In this document: piece by piece, positions 25,174 to 38,565 of the stretch
Layout: each line of letters starts with the position of its first letter
How positions within the stretch are numbered: the first letter of the stretch is position 1
Assembly (NCBI GenBank): GCA_964006375.1
Contig: OZ023262.1
Location: 196,727,907 to 196,791,906 of the forward strand
Length of the DNA stretch: 64,000 bases
Reading direction: 5' to 3'
From: Tillus elongatus
Taxonomy: Eukaryota; Arthropoda; Insecta; Coleoptera; Cleridae
Notes under the pieces: model-generated
The model's input: the letters and a program-made list of their open reading frames with translations, nothing else
Told to the model about the DNA's origin: nothing
Database searches by the model: none
Program-made: the position numbers and the translations under genes

Positions 25174-25659
25174 GTTTGTAAGAAAAAAAACAAGACGCAA
25201 TAAGTGCGTTTTGGTAGCAAATTTTCATTAAATGTTTCAAATTTCAATAGCTCAATTTGCTATTAACCTAATGTTTGTTGACTAGGAAACCAACGTTTAA
25301 AGTTTATTGTCGGAAAATTTTTGTACATTTTCAAATAATAAGTTATTTTGATAAAATATGGCACATTGTTTTTACTATATAGGTTATACCGGTAACCCAA
25401 TTGATGACTGCTTGCATTATAAAGACATATTTGATATTCAAAGCATTTTTATAAAAATTCACTGCCATAACGCACTTGCTCCGTCCAGACTTTTTAGTTT
25501 TATAAACGATCTAACTGTACAATAAAACTAATCAATCAATCAATAGAATCCAATATTGCTATTGAACAAAAGCTTTATAAAGGCACCATATGTAGGGAAT
25601 TTCATCAAACTAAAATGGTTGTTTTTGGATATAACATTTTTTTAACTTTCCGATGGCTT

Positions 25660-25727
25660 TTCGTATTTGAAATATTTTTATAAAAATTCGCTACTGTAAC
25701 GCACTTGCTGCGTCTAGACTCTTTATA
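25660..25727 (-). mobile_element. AT-core repeat, isolated A-end
   Basis: AAAATTCGCTACTGTAACGC followed by ACTTGCTGCGTCTAGACTCT, about 160 bp beyond the end of the previous copy. Confidence 0.55.
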
Positions 25728-26585
25728 TTCTGATTTGTTGTTATTGTGTAAACGTCTAAGACACCGACTAAATTAAAAATGTTCCTGTTGAAATTTTACA
25801 CACACCTGATTTGACCTGAACTGCGCGCTCGCGCACGCACATATACATACACCTGCGTAAGTCACGCAGTAATTGAATTCTAAGTTCATTTTCGTTACAA
25901 ATACTTGACCAACTAAATTTGCATAGCGGGAACGTCGATACATGTTAATGAACAATTATTTGTGAAAGTATAAGCCTGACCTAAACTATTGAAAAGATGC
26001 CTTTTGTATTAACTGATCGATTAAATATTTCTTTATGCTGGTCACTTTAAAATACCTGATAATCTACGTTACAATCAAAAGGATACGTCGCCTGGTCATC
26101 TCAACCATATCTCCAGCAGCTCTCTTCATTTCATTGTAACCTACACACTTCATCAATTGGGCAGGGTTTTTCAGAAGTTGCCCTCTTGCCCTACGACTTC
26201 CCTTTTCAACAAATTTTTGTATTAAAAGTTGGCTATGCAGGGGATTAATCAAAATCGGCAGCTTAGTTTTTAATAATCGCGGTGATATACACGGTGTCCC
26301 AATATTATTTTTATGGAAGTGGTGTGGTATAAAAAGCGTACCTTTAAAAATTATTTCCAAATATGCAGACTGATTCACTACGGCGCATTAATTGCCTGAA
26401 ATAAATTACCCTGTACATTTTCTCATTTGAGAATTCGGCGTAAAATTATCTTTCCAAAGACCTCTGACTTTTTGGTCTTTGATGCGGTTTTGCCGAATTA
26501 TTCGAAAAAATATGAAAATCTTAGTGGAAACGAGGTTTAAGAAACTAGTTCGCTGGGTGAGTTTACGATTAATTAATAAAACATA
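25728..26585. other. spacer with possible LINE-like debris
   Basis: At about 26140-26215 a stretch around TCAATTGGGCAGGGTTTTTC resembles 62970-63060, same orientation. An ACGGTGTCCCAATATTATTT segment near 26291 looks like a decayed transposon end. No gene recognised. Confidence 0.35.
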
Positions 26586-26697
26586 TTAGTGAATTTTCTA
26601 TTTAAAATGTTACCTGACCTGACTTTTGAAAAAATTTCTTCAAATGAGCGCGAACTAGACCCCCTAGAGCCAATATCCAGGGTCAGGTTCAATTGGA

Positions 26698-26722
26698 ATA
26701 TATATATATATATATATATATA
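26698..26722. repeat. (AT)n, left remnant
   Basis: Left part of the AT core interrupted by the Penelope-like element. Confidence 0.95.
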
Positions 26723-26774
26723 TTTATCAAAAAATTGTGGGAACGCCGTCAGTTGTAGAATAAAACTCTTTATT

Positions 26775-26816
26775 ATAGGCCGAGCTTTCGGAAAAATTTA
26801 TTCCTTTATCAAGGCT
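26775..26816 (-). ncRNA. candidate hammerhead ribozyme motif, left arm
   Basis: Minus-strand TTGATAA is followed by a GGAA/TTCC stem, GAAA, a two-base-pair GC/GC stem and CTA. This follows the hammerhead core order, but CTGATGA is degraded to TTGATAA. Confidence 0.4.
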
Positions 26817-27630
26817 ACAACATGGAAAGAAAAAAGTTTACAATTTACGTGGAAAAAATATAAAAGTTTAAAATACTTACATATAACATGAGTTTTACTA
26901 AACTATTTATCTAATAACAAACATAAAAAGAAAACTTTTTGATGAATTTGATTGAAGTCTAATAAATGCCAAACTGACATATAAAGCTAAATATTGTTTA
27001 ATTGAATTTGTTTTTTGTTTTTGTCTAGGAAATATAAAAAGGGGTAGTGATTTCTAAAATTATTATCTTTCTTTAAGTTTATTAAATTTTCGTTAAAAGT
27101 AATTTCAAATTCTTCTAAACACATTCTTTTATTACTTAAGGTTTCACAGTGTAAAATAGAAACATTACTAAAATTTATATTATAGGTTAACACAGCACAA
27201 AAGTGACATACGTTTACAAAAAAGAACTTGCGCTCTGTCAGAACATAATCTCGACACTGGCCATAATATAAATTTTAGTAATGTTTCTATTTTACACTGT
27301 GAAACCTTAAGTAATAAAATAATGTGTTTAGAAGAATTTGAAATTACTTTTAACGAACATTTAATAAACTTAAAGAAAGATAATAATTTTAGAAATCACT
27401 ACCCCTTTTTATATTTCCTAGACAAAAACAAAAAACAAATTCAATTAAACAATATTTAGCTTTATATGTCAGTTTGGCATTTATTAGACTTCAATCAAAT
27501 TCATCAAAAAGTTTTCTTTTTATGTTTGTTATTAGATAAATAGTTTAGTAAAACTCATGTTATATGTAAGTATTTTAAACTTTTATATTTTTTCCACGTA
27601 AATTGTAAACTTTTTTCTTTCCATGTTGTA

Positions 27631-27673
27631 GCCTTGATAAAGGAATAAATTTTTCCGAAAGCTCGGCCTATAA
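27631..27673 (+). ncRNA. candidate hammerhead ribozyme motif, right arm
   Basis: Mirror of the left-arm motif. Hammerhead ribozymes are known in Penelope-like pseudo-LTRs. The core CUGAUGA is not intact, so activity is doubtful. Confidence 0.4.
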
Positions 27674-27718
27674 TAAAGAGTTTTATTCTACAACTGACGG
27701 CGTTCCCACAATTTTTTG

Positions 27719-27723
<5 letters not shown>

Positions 27724-27781
<58 letters not shown>
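27724..27781. repeat. (AT)n, right remnant, followed by (TG)n
   Basis: Right part of the AT core, ending in a short TG run before the AT-core body. Confidence 0.95.
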
Positions 27782-27784
<3 letters not shown>

Positions 27785-29039
27785 GTGTGTGTGTGTAGCA
27801 CCGATAACTCCAAAAATAATCGGCCGATTTTGTGGAAATTTTCTGGGTACCTTCCTTTTGCAAGTGGCTCAGATAAGTTGGTTAGCCAGGAAAATCCGTA
27901 CATGTTTTCCCGAAAAATGTTGTGTTTCCTTTCGGAAAAAAATTATATCTCCGGAAAACAAAGTAAGGGCAAGCAAATTTGGTACGCGTGTTTTTATTAT
28001 AAAGAGTGAATCATGTACGAAACTTTAGGTCTGTATGTTTAAAGTCAAAAAAGTTATTTTCATTTAAAGAAAAAAAATGGCGTTTTTCTCAAAACGTCAA
28101 AGTCGCGTTTTGAAACGTCAAAATTGGCCACATTCAGGCAGAGAACCTGAAACAAATACGGATTATGTAAGGAAAATGTCGCAAGAAGAGTGTTCTGCGA
28201 ACCCTTAAGTTTCAGCTTCAACCGTCATTGTAATTCATTTTACTAAAATATTTTCAGAAATTTCATTTCAAATAGGCCCTTTCTCTGATGCTTTGGCGGT
28301 GGTTTTAGTTAGGTTTATGGTTTAACGGTCTATAATTTTTATCTGATTTTTGTCGAAAAAATTCGTTAATGAGGCGACCGCGACTTTTTTGTTTTAAAAA
28401 GATTTATTCAAATGAGGGCTAAATAGGCCCCCTAGTTAATAATCCATATCCGGGTTTAGCTTCAGTTTTTATCTGTTTACATATATACAGGGTGACGCAG
28501 TTCTACGGTAAAGCTCAATATAATTGGTAATATACAAGATACGAGAAAAAGTTGTATACGTTAATTATAAAGTGTCTTGAGCTGCATCTTATAAAATTAT
28601 TTTGACACTCACAGACTGTCCCATAAGTCGTTGGTGATACCTACAATTTCTTTTCGAACACCCTTATATTATTGCATTTTTGGATTTTTTATCAAAATAT
28701 GATGCATGTTTGTAAGAAAAAATCGGGACGCAGTAAGTGCGTTTTGGTAGCGAATTTTCATTAAATGCTTCAAATTTCAATAACCCAATTTGCTATTAGC
28801 CCAAGGTTTGTTGGCTAAGAAACCAGTTTTCTCGGAAAAATTTTAAGATTATTTTCGGAAAATTTTGGACATTTTCAAACAATCAGTTATTTTGATTAAA
28901 TATGGTAAATTTTTTCTACTATATAGGCTATACCGGTAACCAGATTGATGCATGCTTGCAGTAGAGAGGCATATTTGCTATTAAAAATTTTTTCCTAACA
29001 ATTCACTTCCATAACGCACTTGCTGCGTCCACACTTGTT

Positions 29040-29590
29040 TACAGTTCTGTTGCCAAAGGATGTAGTACTTAAATGACACAATCACCAAATATTGAGTATA
29101 TTTTACAGGGTGATTTTTACACAAGCGCCAATTTATTACATTTCGAAAGGCGTTTTCTTAAAATTTTCATATTACAGAACACCCTGTGTATTATTGAATT
29201 TTGGAATTGCTACATTAATTATCTTCATTTTTGTAAACCATGTTCTATACCTGAAATTTATATTTTTAGAGGTATTTTTACTTATTCGTGACGAAACGTT
29301 AAATTATCATCTTCTATTTTTAACTAGTCTTATTAGTGAAACAACGCAAAAAGTATAATCACCCCAAAAACCACAAGAGTAATAACAGACAGTTCAGTAT
29401 TTCAGTCTTAATCGTGATGATTTTGACATAAAATCAAAACATCAATTCTAATAAATAATATAAAAAATCATTTGATATCACAAATAAATAATATAAAAAA
29501 GGACAGAAAATGGGTGTTTTATTACATACATAATAATTGCTGAAAACGTCTACAAAAAAAAGCTATTTTGAACCTAATTTAATCATAGCA
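29040..29590. other. spacer with decayed transposon-end sequence
   Basis: TTTACAGGGTGATTTTTACA at ~29103 and CAGAACACCCTGTGTATTA at ~29174 form inverted CAGGGTG-like ends 70 bp apart. They suggest a fragment of a TA-target MITE. Otherwise nothing recognised. Confidence 0.35.
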
Positions 29591-29601
29591 GATGTTCGAA
29601 G

Positions 29602-29840
29602 TTACCTCATAATATGGCCACAGTAATATTCTGAAAAGCTTTCCTTATTCGGTTTATCATGTCTTCTTTTGTACACTTGCTCCTTAACATATCCCCACAA
29701 AAAAATATTTAGATAAATCAGGGATTTTGGCAGGCCTTCCATGGGGATGATTTTCTTCATATCCAACGATTTGGAAATGTGACGTTTAAATGTTTGTGAA
29801 TAGCTGCAGTATGGTGTGCAGGCGCCCCATCGCGTAGGTA
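29602..29840 (-). pseudogene. mariner/IS630 transposase C-terminal remnant
   Basis: The minus-strand frame gives a degraded DGAPAHY-like region (GACTPYCSYSQTFKRHISKS) and then a clear IFLWGYVKEQVYKRR. The latter is the conserved block after the third catalytic Asp in DUF4817-type transposases. The catalytic residues are lost. Confidence 0.55.
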
Positions 29841-30009
29841 CCAAGGTAGGTAGGTATATCAAGGGGCCGGTGAAGTCCCAATGGTCGTATCCGGTTCTGG
29901 TGTACGAGTCGGTTTCCCTTATTAGCAAAAATGATGATGGCTCCTCCTTTTAGAAAAGATTCCGGAGGTAAAATACCCCTCCATTCGGATCTCCGGGGAA
30001 GGAGTGTAC

Positions 30010-32597
30010 AGGGGGCACCAGCATCAACATTTAACGTATCCTTCTCGAATATATATGGCCTAAATCCTAACCTGAACTCCGTCCACTATTTCCTCCAGGC
30101 CAATAGGCCCCAACTCCTCCCTATTTCTCACCGAAACCCAAATCAGTGCCAAAACATCCCCTAATCACCTTAATTTCACAGGGTATGAACTGGTTACTTA
30201 CTTTAGATTTCATGGAAGCGTGTGCACATACGTCCGTAGCAATCTACCCTGCACCAGACACTCCAATTTAGAAACTGGAAGAAAATACATACTATGGATA
30301 AAACTCTCTTTCAGGGCTGCAACTAAATTCATCTGTTGCATTTACCGGTCACCTTTCGACAACAACTTTGTCCAGCACTTCGACTACCTTTCTGAAAAAA
30401 CCGACCATCTGATTTCTGAATATCCTTGCTCCGAGGTCACTACTCTTGTTGACTTCAATGTCCATAATAAGAAATGGCTAGGATCTTCAAAAACCGATCC
30501 ACAAGGGAGAGCAGCGGAGGCCTTTGCAGTCAGCAATTCTTTAGCCAATATGGTTTAGCAACCTACTTACTTTCCTCGCATCCCAACACACAGCTCATAT
30601 CCCTTGGATTCTTACTACAAAACCTGAATGCTATAAGATATCAGTCACCGCCCCCCTTGGTTGCTCAGACCACGGCATGGTCCTGCGCAATGCAACACGA
30701 GGTCACACAGTTATTACTTTTCCTCATTTCCATGGGCGTCTGTCTGCTTCTCTCATCCTGACCTCTCTGATATCTCACAAGACGTTACCGAAATTAATCA
30801 AGCTGGCATGGAATTAATTATTCCACGTACACAGAAAACCTCTTCAGCCACTCAAAATCCCTGATTCTCCAAATCCTATGACAAGGCCAGACTTGAAAAG
30901 GTCAAAGTTCACAAAACGCTTCTACACAATCCCAGTCAAGACAACCGTCAAGCATTTAACGACGCAAGAAACCGCTATGTCCGCATTCTTTCTGAGGCAA
31001 AAAACTCGTTTAATAACCACATCAAAAACAAAGTCCCCTAAAGTCTAAGGGCAGCAAACCCCTTGTTTCAGAGGATGAAATTGTTTCTACCGCCCTGGGC
31101 AAGGCTGAACTTTTTGCGTCGTTGTTCGCCGGCAATTCTACTCTTAACCCACCTCCAAATGTTCAACCACCAACAGTCCCCAATGTCGCGCATAAAATGA
31201 CGGATATCATTTTCAAAACTAAAGAGGTACGAAAGATGCTCTCTTCTCTTAATGCCAGGAAAGCCTCTGGTCTTGACGAGATCCCAGCAATTGTTCTCAA
31301 AAAATGCGCACCAGAACTTGCTCCTGTCCTGGCTTATCTGTTTCAGACATCTTACAATAGAGGCATATTCCCTAGTAATTGGAAAACTACTCGAGTAAAA
31401 CCCGTCCCCAACAAATGATCCAAAGGGCTTCCTAGCAACTACAGGCCTATTTTTCTCCTTTCAGTCGTCTCTAAAGTGATGGAAAAGTATATAAACACCG
31501 AATTACTAAAATTTCTTGAAAAACACAGTCTAATCCACGACAGGCAGTATGGATTCCGTCAGCACAGATCAACTGCCGACCTCCTTTCGCTTGTCACCCA
31601 TTCTTGGAACAAGTCTGTGGAACTACACGGTGAATCCCAGATTGTCGCTCTAGACATATCCAAATCATTCGACCAGGTCTGGCACGCAGCGCTGCTTAAT
31701 AAACTTCTGGCCTATGGCCTACCACCAAAACTCTGTACCTGGACAGCAAACCTGCACTCAAATATACAATATTCTAAGCCTGTCTCTTTAGCCCAATTAG
31801 ATAAGGATCGCAGACTCATGAAGGGTTCTGTCCCCGTGGATCTCAAAAAAATATTAGACTGGGGAAGTACAAATATTGTACAATTCAACCCCACCAAATC
31901 TCAGTCTTGCGTTCTTTCTCATAAGAGATACACCAACCTTAGATATATCTCAATGAACAACCAAGTTATTCAAAGTAATGAGTCCTTTTCACTTGTTGGC
32001 ATTTCTGTGTATCGAAATCTCAATTGGCACCAACATGTCACGTCAATTGCAGAAGCGACTGCTAAGAAATTAGGTTTCCTCTTCCGGGCTCGCAAATACT
32101 TTTCACCAGCTAATCTCTATACCTTATATACTGCACAAATAAGACCAAACCTCGAATACTGCTCCCACATCTGGGGTGCCGCTGCCATATCTACACTCGC
32201 TATCCCAAACTCCATTCAGAAGAGAGATATACGTCTCATCGGTGACCCTACTCTCACCGAAAGGCTGCCATCTCTTGGCCACCGACCTGCCGTTGGTGAC
32301 CTTTCTCTCTTTTATAGGTATCTGCACGGGCACTGCTCAGAGGAGCTTTCTTCCACAGTTCCTCCACCTGCTGCCTCCAACAGATCTACCAGGGGAATGG
32401 AGCGAATGCACCCTTTTACTGTCCAGGTCACCAGACATAGAACATCTTGTTATGCCCGCTATTTTGTTCCGAGGACTTCCAAGTTGTGGAATTCCTTGCC
32501 GGCACATGTTTTTCCTTCTCCTCTGAACCTCCAAACCTTCAAGTCCAGAATTAACAAGTTGCCTCTTTCCTCCTTGTCAACACCCACGGTACGATAG
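30010..32597 (+). pseudogene. Jockey-like LINE, internally deleted
   Basis: The endonuclease region (FSNIYGLNPNLNSVHYFLQA) starts near 30030. It runs through KFICCIYRSP (~30325) and DFNVHNKKWLGSS. The SDH triad lies in GCSDHGMV near 30660-30685, in shifting frames. RT is better kept: KASGLDEIPAIVLKKCAP at ~31260, a TGA stop at 31416, then in the same frame a 373-codon stretch from 31476. Its palm has IVALDISKSFDQVW, so the first Asp is present. Just after LPPKLCTWTANLHSNIQYSK it jumps to GSVPVDLKKILDWGSTNIVQ. The VPQGS and FADD boxes are therefore deleted. The C-terminal tail (IRPNLEYCSHIWGAA, SKLWNSLPAHVF) is intact to the TAG at 32595. ORF1 is absent. It would copy itself by target-primed reverse transcription; without FADD it cannot. 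Confidence 0.85.
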
Positions 32598-32883
32598 TAT
32601 TTAGGTTCTAAGGTTCTGGTTGTTGAAATATTAAAAAAACTTACAGATCTAAATCTTGGTACCTGATTCACTCTACATTACAAACACGCGCAGCACCAAA
32701 TTTGGTTGTCCTTAGTTTGTTATTTCCTGAGATATATTTTTTTCCCGAAAGGAAACACTATATTTTCCAAGAAACCCTGGGCCGATTTTTCTGGCTAGTG
32801 AAGTTATCCAAGCCACTTGCAAAAGGAAGGTACTCAGCAAATTTGATCAAAATCGGTCCATTATTTTTTGAGTTATCGGTGTC

Positions 32884-32910
32884 ATATATATATATATATA
32901 TATATATATA
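32884..32910. repeat. (AT)n, short
   Basis: Shortest AT core with both flanks present. Confidence 0.95.
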
Positions 32911-32952
32911 AGCATATAAAAACTGGAACTGACCCTGGATATGGGTTCAAGG

Positions 32953-33387
32953 CAGGGTTTCCACTCGTTTGGAAAAAGGGGAAAACTGGGAAAAGTCTGG
33001 GAATTTGTAGAAGGAGAAATTTTGTCAAGGAAAAATTGAGAAAAATTGTGAACATTGACTAAGGGTCAGGGAATTTAGGTCTGTGTCAGGGAAAAATTAT
33101 TTGTGTCCGTTTTGTGATAAATAATTAGAACACAATGATAGGTGCTTATTTGTATAAAGTAGCGTTTTCGTTTATTTGTAAGGAAAACTGTCTGTGTTTT
33201 ATAAATCTTATTTTTGGGAAGTGTGTTTTCCGCCTTAAGCCGAAGAGCTAGTGTATTCTGTAATAGTGCGTTACACATTTTTGAGGTAGATTGTGAATAA
33301 GCAAAGTCAGGGAAATAGGTTTCGGCATGTCAGGAAAATCAGGAAAAAGTCTGGAAAATTGATATGCTGTTTTTACTGGAAACCCTG
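32953..33387. mobile_element. small non-autonomous TIR element (435 bp)
   Basis: Perfect 11 bp terminal inverted repeat, CAGGGTTTCCA and TGGAAACCCTG, extending to 13 bp with flanking GG/CC. It splits an AT-core B block, which fixes both ends. The subterminal parts are rich in GGGAAAA and GGAAAA motifs (GGAAAAAGGGGAAAACTGGG near 32971; CAGGAAAAAGTCTGG near 33340). The flanks CAAGG and CCAGG may be an imperfect 5 bp duplication. A CAGGG start is common in hAT elements, but the 8 bp duplication is not seen. Confidence 0.65.
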
Positions 33388-33487
33388 CCAGGAGACCTAG
33401 TTTTGCCTCATTTGAAGAAATTTTTTCAAAATTTAAAAGTCGAGATCTCTTAATTGGTGATTTTTTTTAAAGAAAATTCACTAAGAA

Positions 33488-33560
33488 AGACATATGTATT
33501 TGTAATTGAAAACATTTTTATGAAAATTCACTACCATAACTTGCTGCGTCTAGGTTTTTT
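33488..33560 (-). mobile_element. AT-core repeat, A-end fragment
   Basis: ATGAAAATTCACTACCATAA then CTTGCTGCGTCTAGG, joined directly to the preceding B end in opposite orientation. Confidence 0.55.
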
Positions 33561-34256
33561 TTTTACTGATGGGAGACTGCTTACCATCAAACTGTCATAA
33601 TAGTTTGCCTTGTCAAAGTTTAGCAGCACACATGGCGCCAAATTTAAATTTTCTGCTATTGCTGGGTCACCAATTACACATATTTTCTCTCGGATTGACT
33701 GGTTTCTATACATGCACATTCTTCCACACAAAAGTTACCTTTGACATAGATTGCAGATGAAAGTTTTTCCAAGCCAGTGTTTCAAATGCACTTATGTACC
33801 TATAATTAAGAAACTCTTTGTTAGAATAAACCCATTTAAAATTATAATGCTTCAATTAACTACATCTAGGCATATGGTATAAACATTAAGCTCGTAATTC
33901 TACATTAGCCTGTGTAAAATAAATAATTGACATATTAACACAAATTTTCCGTTCATGCATTTAACATTAAATCTCGGACATTTGTTATTATATAAAGGAG
34001 GAACAAAAGTTACGGTAATACGTCTACCATATGTGGTAATTGAAGAATCAAGCCTCAGACGGGATATGATGCTTGTCTGGGTGACATACGATAGAAGAGG
34101 AAGTCTTCAGGCTGCTGAATGAACTACTACAAGCAACTAGTCTACTCTAGCCTCGATACTGAAAGCAACAGATCCTTGACTTAAACGTTAATATAACATT
34201 GTGTCTTATTTAGAATCACCAGTTGCGTGTTAGATTTCGAGTCTCGTAATAATTTT
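33561..34256. other. spacer
   Basis: No gene or element recognised. Confidence 0.45.
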
Positions 34257-34807
34257 AAAAGTCTGGGTGCAGCAAGTGCGTTATGGTAGTTAATTTTCAT
34301 AAAAATGCTTTTAATAACTACATAATAGGTCTTTTTTTTAAGAAAAGCAGGCATCCAATTTGGTTACCAGTATAAGCTTTAGTAGAAAAAATGTACCATA
34401 GGTAATTCATCAAAATAACTTTATTGTTTGAAAAAGTACAAAAATTTACAAATAATACAGCGAAAGCATCTCTGAATGCGTAATTTCATGGGATCCACGA
34501 TCTATTGGTAAAATCGCCGTATCATAATTTGATATGCACCAAAAATGTGAGAAGTTGCAAAACAATCGAAATAACTCGAAAACAAGGACAATATAATTTT
34601 TTCTTCCAAACTGAATAGTTCGATGGAAAATGCAAAAATGAAATAAGATAGGGAGTGTTCGTTTACAAAAATAAAATTTGTATCATCAACGACTTACGGG
34701 ATACGCTGTGGTTATTAAAATAATTTTGTAAGGTGCAGCTCAAGACACCCTATAATTAACGTATACAATTTTTTCTCGAATCTTATATAATAATGGATAC
34801 TAGTGAA

Positions 34808-35142
34808 CCTGTGGATTGGTCGAAATTCGACCGTATTTCATTAAAGTTTAAGGTTTAAACGTCATTGGTGGAATCATAGAGTATATTTCTATCTCAGTGC
34901 GCCTGCTTGACCACAGACTTTTATGTATTTGACATTCAGGTGCACGCATCTATATAGATCTGGTTGGCCAGAGAGTAAATATGTGTTTGACATTGACAGA
35001 TTAGATATTAACCGTCAGCTCAAACTAAGACGCACTGGGGGAATCCGACTATGTAATTAAAACAAAGCATTGTTAAATCCATTTGTGCATAAATTTTATC
35101 TTTCTGCACTCCTTCTGCATATAAACTTAAACTATGCCAAAT
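34808..35142 (+). repeat. unclassified ~335 bp interspersed repeat, copy 2
   Basis: Partner of 19014-19344. It interrupts an AT-core body between AATCTTATATAATAATGG and CAATTCAAAAGTCACGG, which gives independent support for its boundaries. Confidence 0.75.
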
Positions 35143-36361
35143 TTCTCACAATTCAAAAGTCACGGTTTCCTCAATTACGAATTTTTTCTATGTAACTTCG
35201 CTAAAAACTATATACCATTAAAAGATAAAGTCTATAACTAAGACTACTGCCAAAGTATCAGAGAAAGGGTCTATTTGAAATGATTTTCTGCAAATATTTT
35301 AGTTAAATGAAGGACAATAGCGGTTGAAGCTGAAATTGAGGCTTTGTAAAACACGCTTCTTGCTACATTTTCTCTATATAATCCCTATTTGTTTCAGGTT
35401 CTTTGTCTAAATCTTATGTATAAAAAAATCAAAACAAAAAATGCTCATATTTCATGTCACAATATGTCACAAATACGAATTATTTAAGTCTGTAACTTTG
35501 AAGTTTCACTTGACCGTTGTGAAAACAATTTATCAACTAGTTACCTATATATTAAGGAAATTTAGACATATAATCTTGTAGAATTATTTTTTTTTACTTT
35601 ATTTATCCCAAAGTTACTTTAAATGTTTGAATATTTTTCGTCAAAAATTGTCTATAGTTCGGTTATGAGAATTGAATAATAAACTGAAAAAAAAAATTGA
35701 TCTCTACCTGAATTATGGTATGCGGTTATAAATGTCAATATTTTTAAAACTAGAGTCTAGGTATACGAAGCCTTGTACAAAAGTTGAAGCAGAATCTGAA
35801 ACATAAAATGCATGCTGTTCCATTTGAAAAATTGAGTTATGGCCGTTTGACCCTGTTTATGACATCTCGATTCTTTCGACGAACTATGTAAACGAAAACC
35901 TTCCTGGTTACGTCATTTCCATTAGAGTTCGATACCTATTGGTGAAAACGCCGTATCGCAATTTTTGATATCTGCCAAAAATGTGAAAGTTGCAAAACAA
36001 TTGAAATAACGCAAAAAACGATGAACGATATCATATTAGTTTTTGTGCGTTTCTGTGGTCATCAGTGGCACCCATTTGTTTTTTCTTTAAAATGTTATAA
36101 TTTATATAAATGCATAACTTTTTCTCTTTAACTTAGAAATCCAAATTTTGGTACATAGTTTACTTTATGATATAAACCCACGTACCAAATTTGGTTGCCA
36201 CAGGTGTGCTTTTTCCGGACATTTGAAGAATTCCCAAAACGAAACACAAAATTTTGCAGGAAAGACTGTTCCGATTTTCGTGGCTAACCAACTTATCCAA
36301 GCCACTTGCAAAAGGAAGGTACTGACCAAATTTGATCAGATTCAGCCCATAATTTTTTGAG

Positions 36362-38505
<2,144 letters not shown>

Positions 38506-38565
38506 TGTCCTGCGAACTTGGACCGTTAGCCGTACATCCGGGACTACTCTGAATTGAAATATTCT

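Larger units (their letters stand above)
26723..27723. mobile_element. Penelope-like element: inverted duplication of 5'-truncated copies
   Basis: Two ~462 bp arms (26723-27184 and 27263-27723) are near-perfect reverse complements around a 78 bp centre. Each arm is the 3' end of a Penelope-like element with its 3' terminus facing outward. A short frame (SNVSILHCETLSNKRMCLEE, continuing FEITFNENLINLKK) fits the C-terminal tail of a PLE GIY-YIG endonuclease. After the stop there is a hammerhead-like motif (CCTTGATAAAGG, CCGAAAGCTCGGCC) and the end ACGGCGTTCCCACAATTTTT. The duplication lies within an (AT)n tract. Inverted, 5'-truncated arrangements are known for PLEs. Confidence 0.75.
26586..29039 (-). 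mobile_element. AT-core repeat, full minus copy with nested Penelope-like element
   Basis: B end at 26586 (TTAGTGAATTTTCTATTTAA), B block to 26697, then AT. The AT tract is split by a Penelope-like inverted duplication (26723-27723) and resumes at 27724-27781. The body follows with CGATAACTCCAAAAATAATC, TTTTGAAACGTCAAAATTGG, TCTGATGCTTTGGCGGTGGT and CCATAAGTCGTTGGTGATAC. It also contains the internal B-like block (ATCCATATCCGGGTTTAGCT). The A unit runs from GGGACGCAGTAAGTGCGTTT (~28724) to the terminal GCACTTGCTGCGTCCACACT. Confidence 0.77.
32638..33487 (+). mobile_element. AT-core repeat, right half with nested small transposon
   Basis: Starts right after the Jockey 3' end (ACTTACAGATCTAAATCTTG) with body motifs TTTCTGGCTAGTGAAGTTAT and TTTTTGAGTTATCGGTGTCA, a short AT tract, then the B block. 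The B block is broken after GATATGGGTTCAAGG by a 435 bp element. It resumes at AGGAGACCTAGTTTTGCCTC and ends TTGGTGATTTTTTTTAAAGA and AAATTCACTAAG. Confidence 0.7.

Noticed and set aside
26064..26378. 104-codon minus frame as a gene
   Set aside because: No domain recognised, and it spans the segment resembling 62970-63060. More likely repeat debris.
29092..29358. Hydrophobic frame as a membrane protein
   Set aside because: AT-rich sequence yields F/I/L-rich frames by chance; two overlapping frames compete, and transposon-end motifs lie inside.
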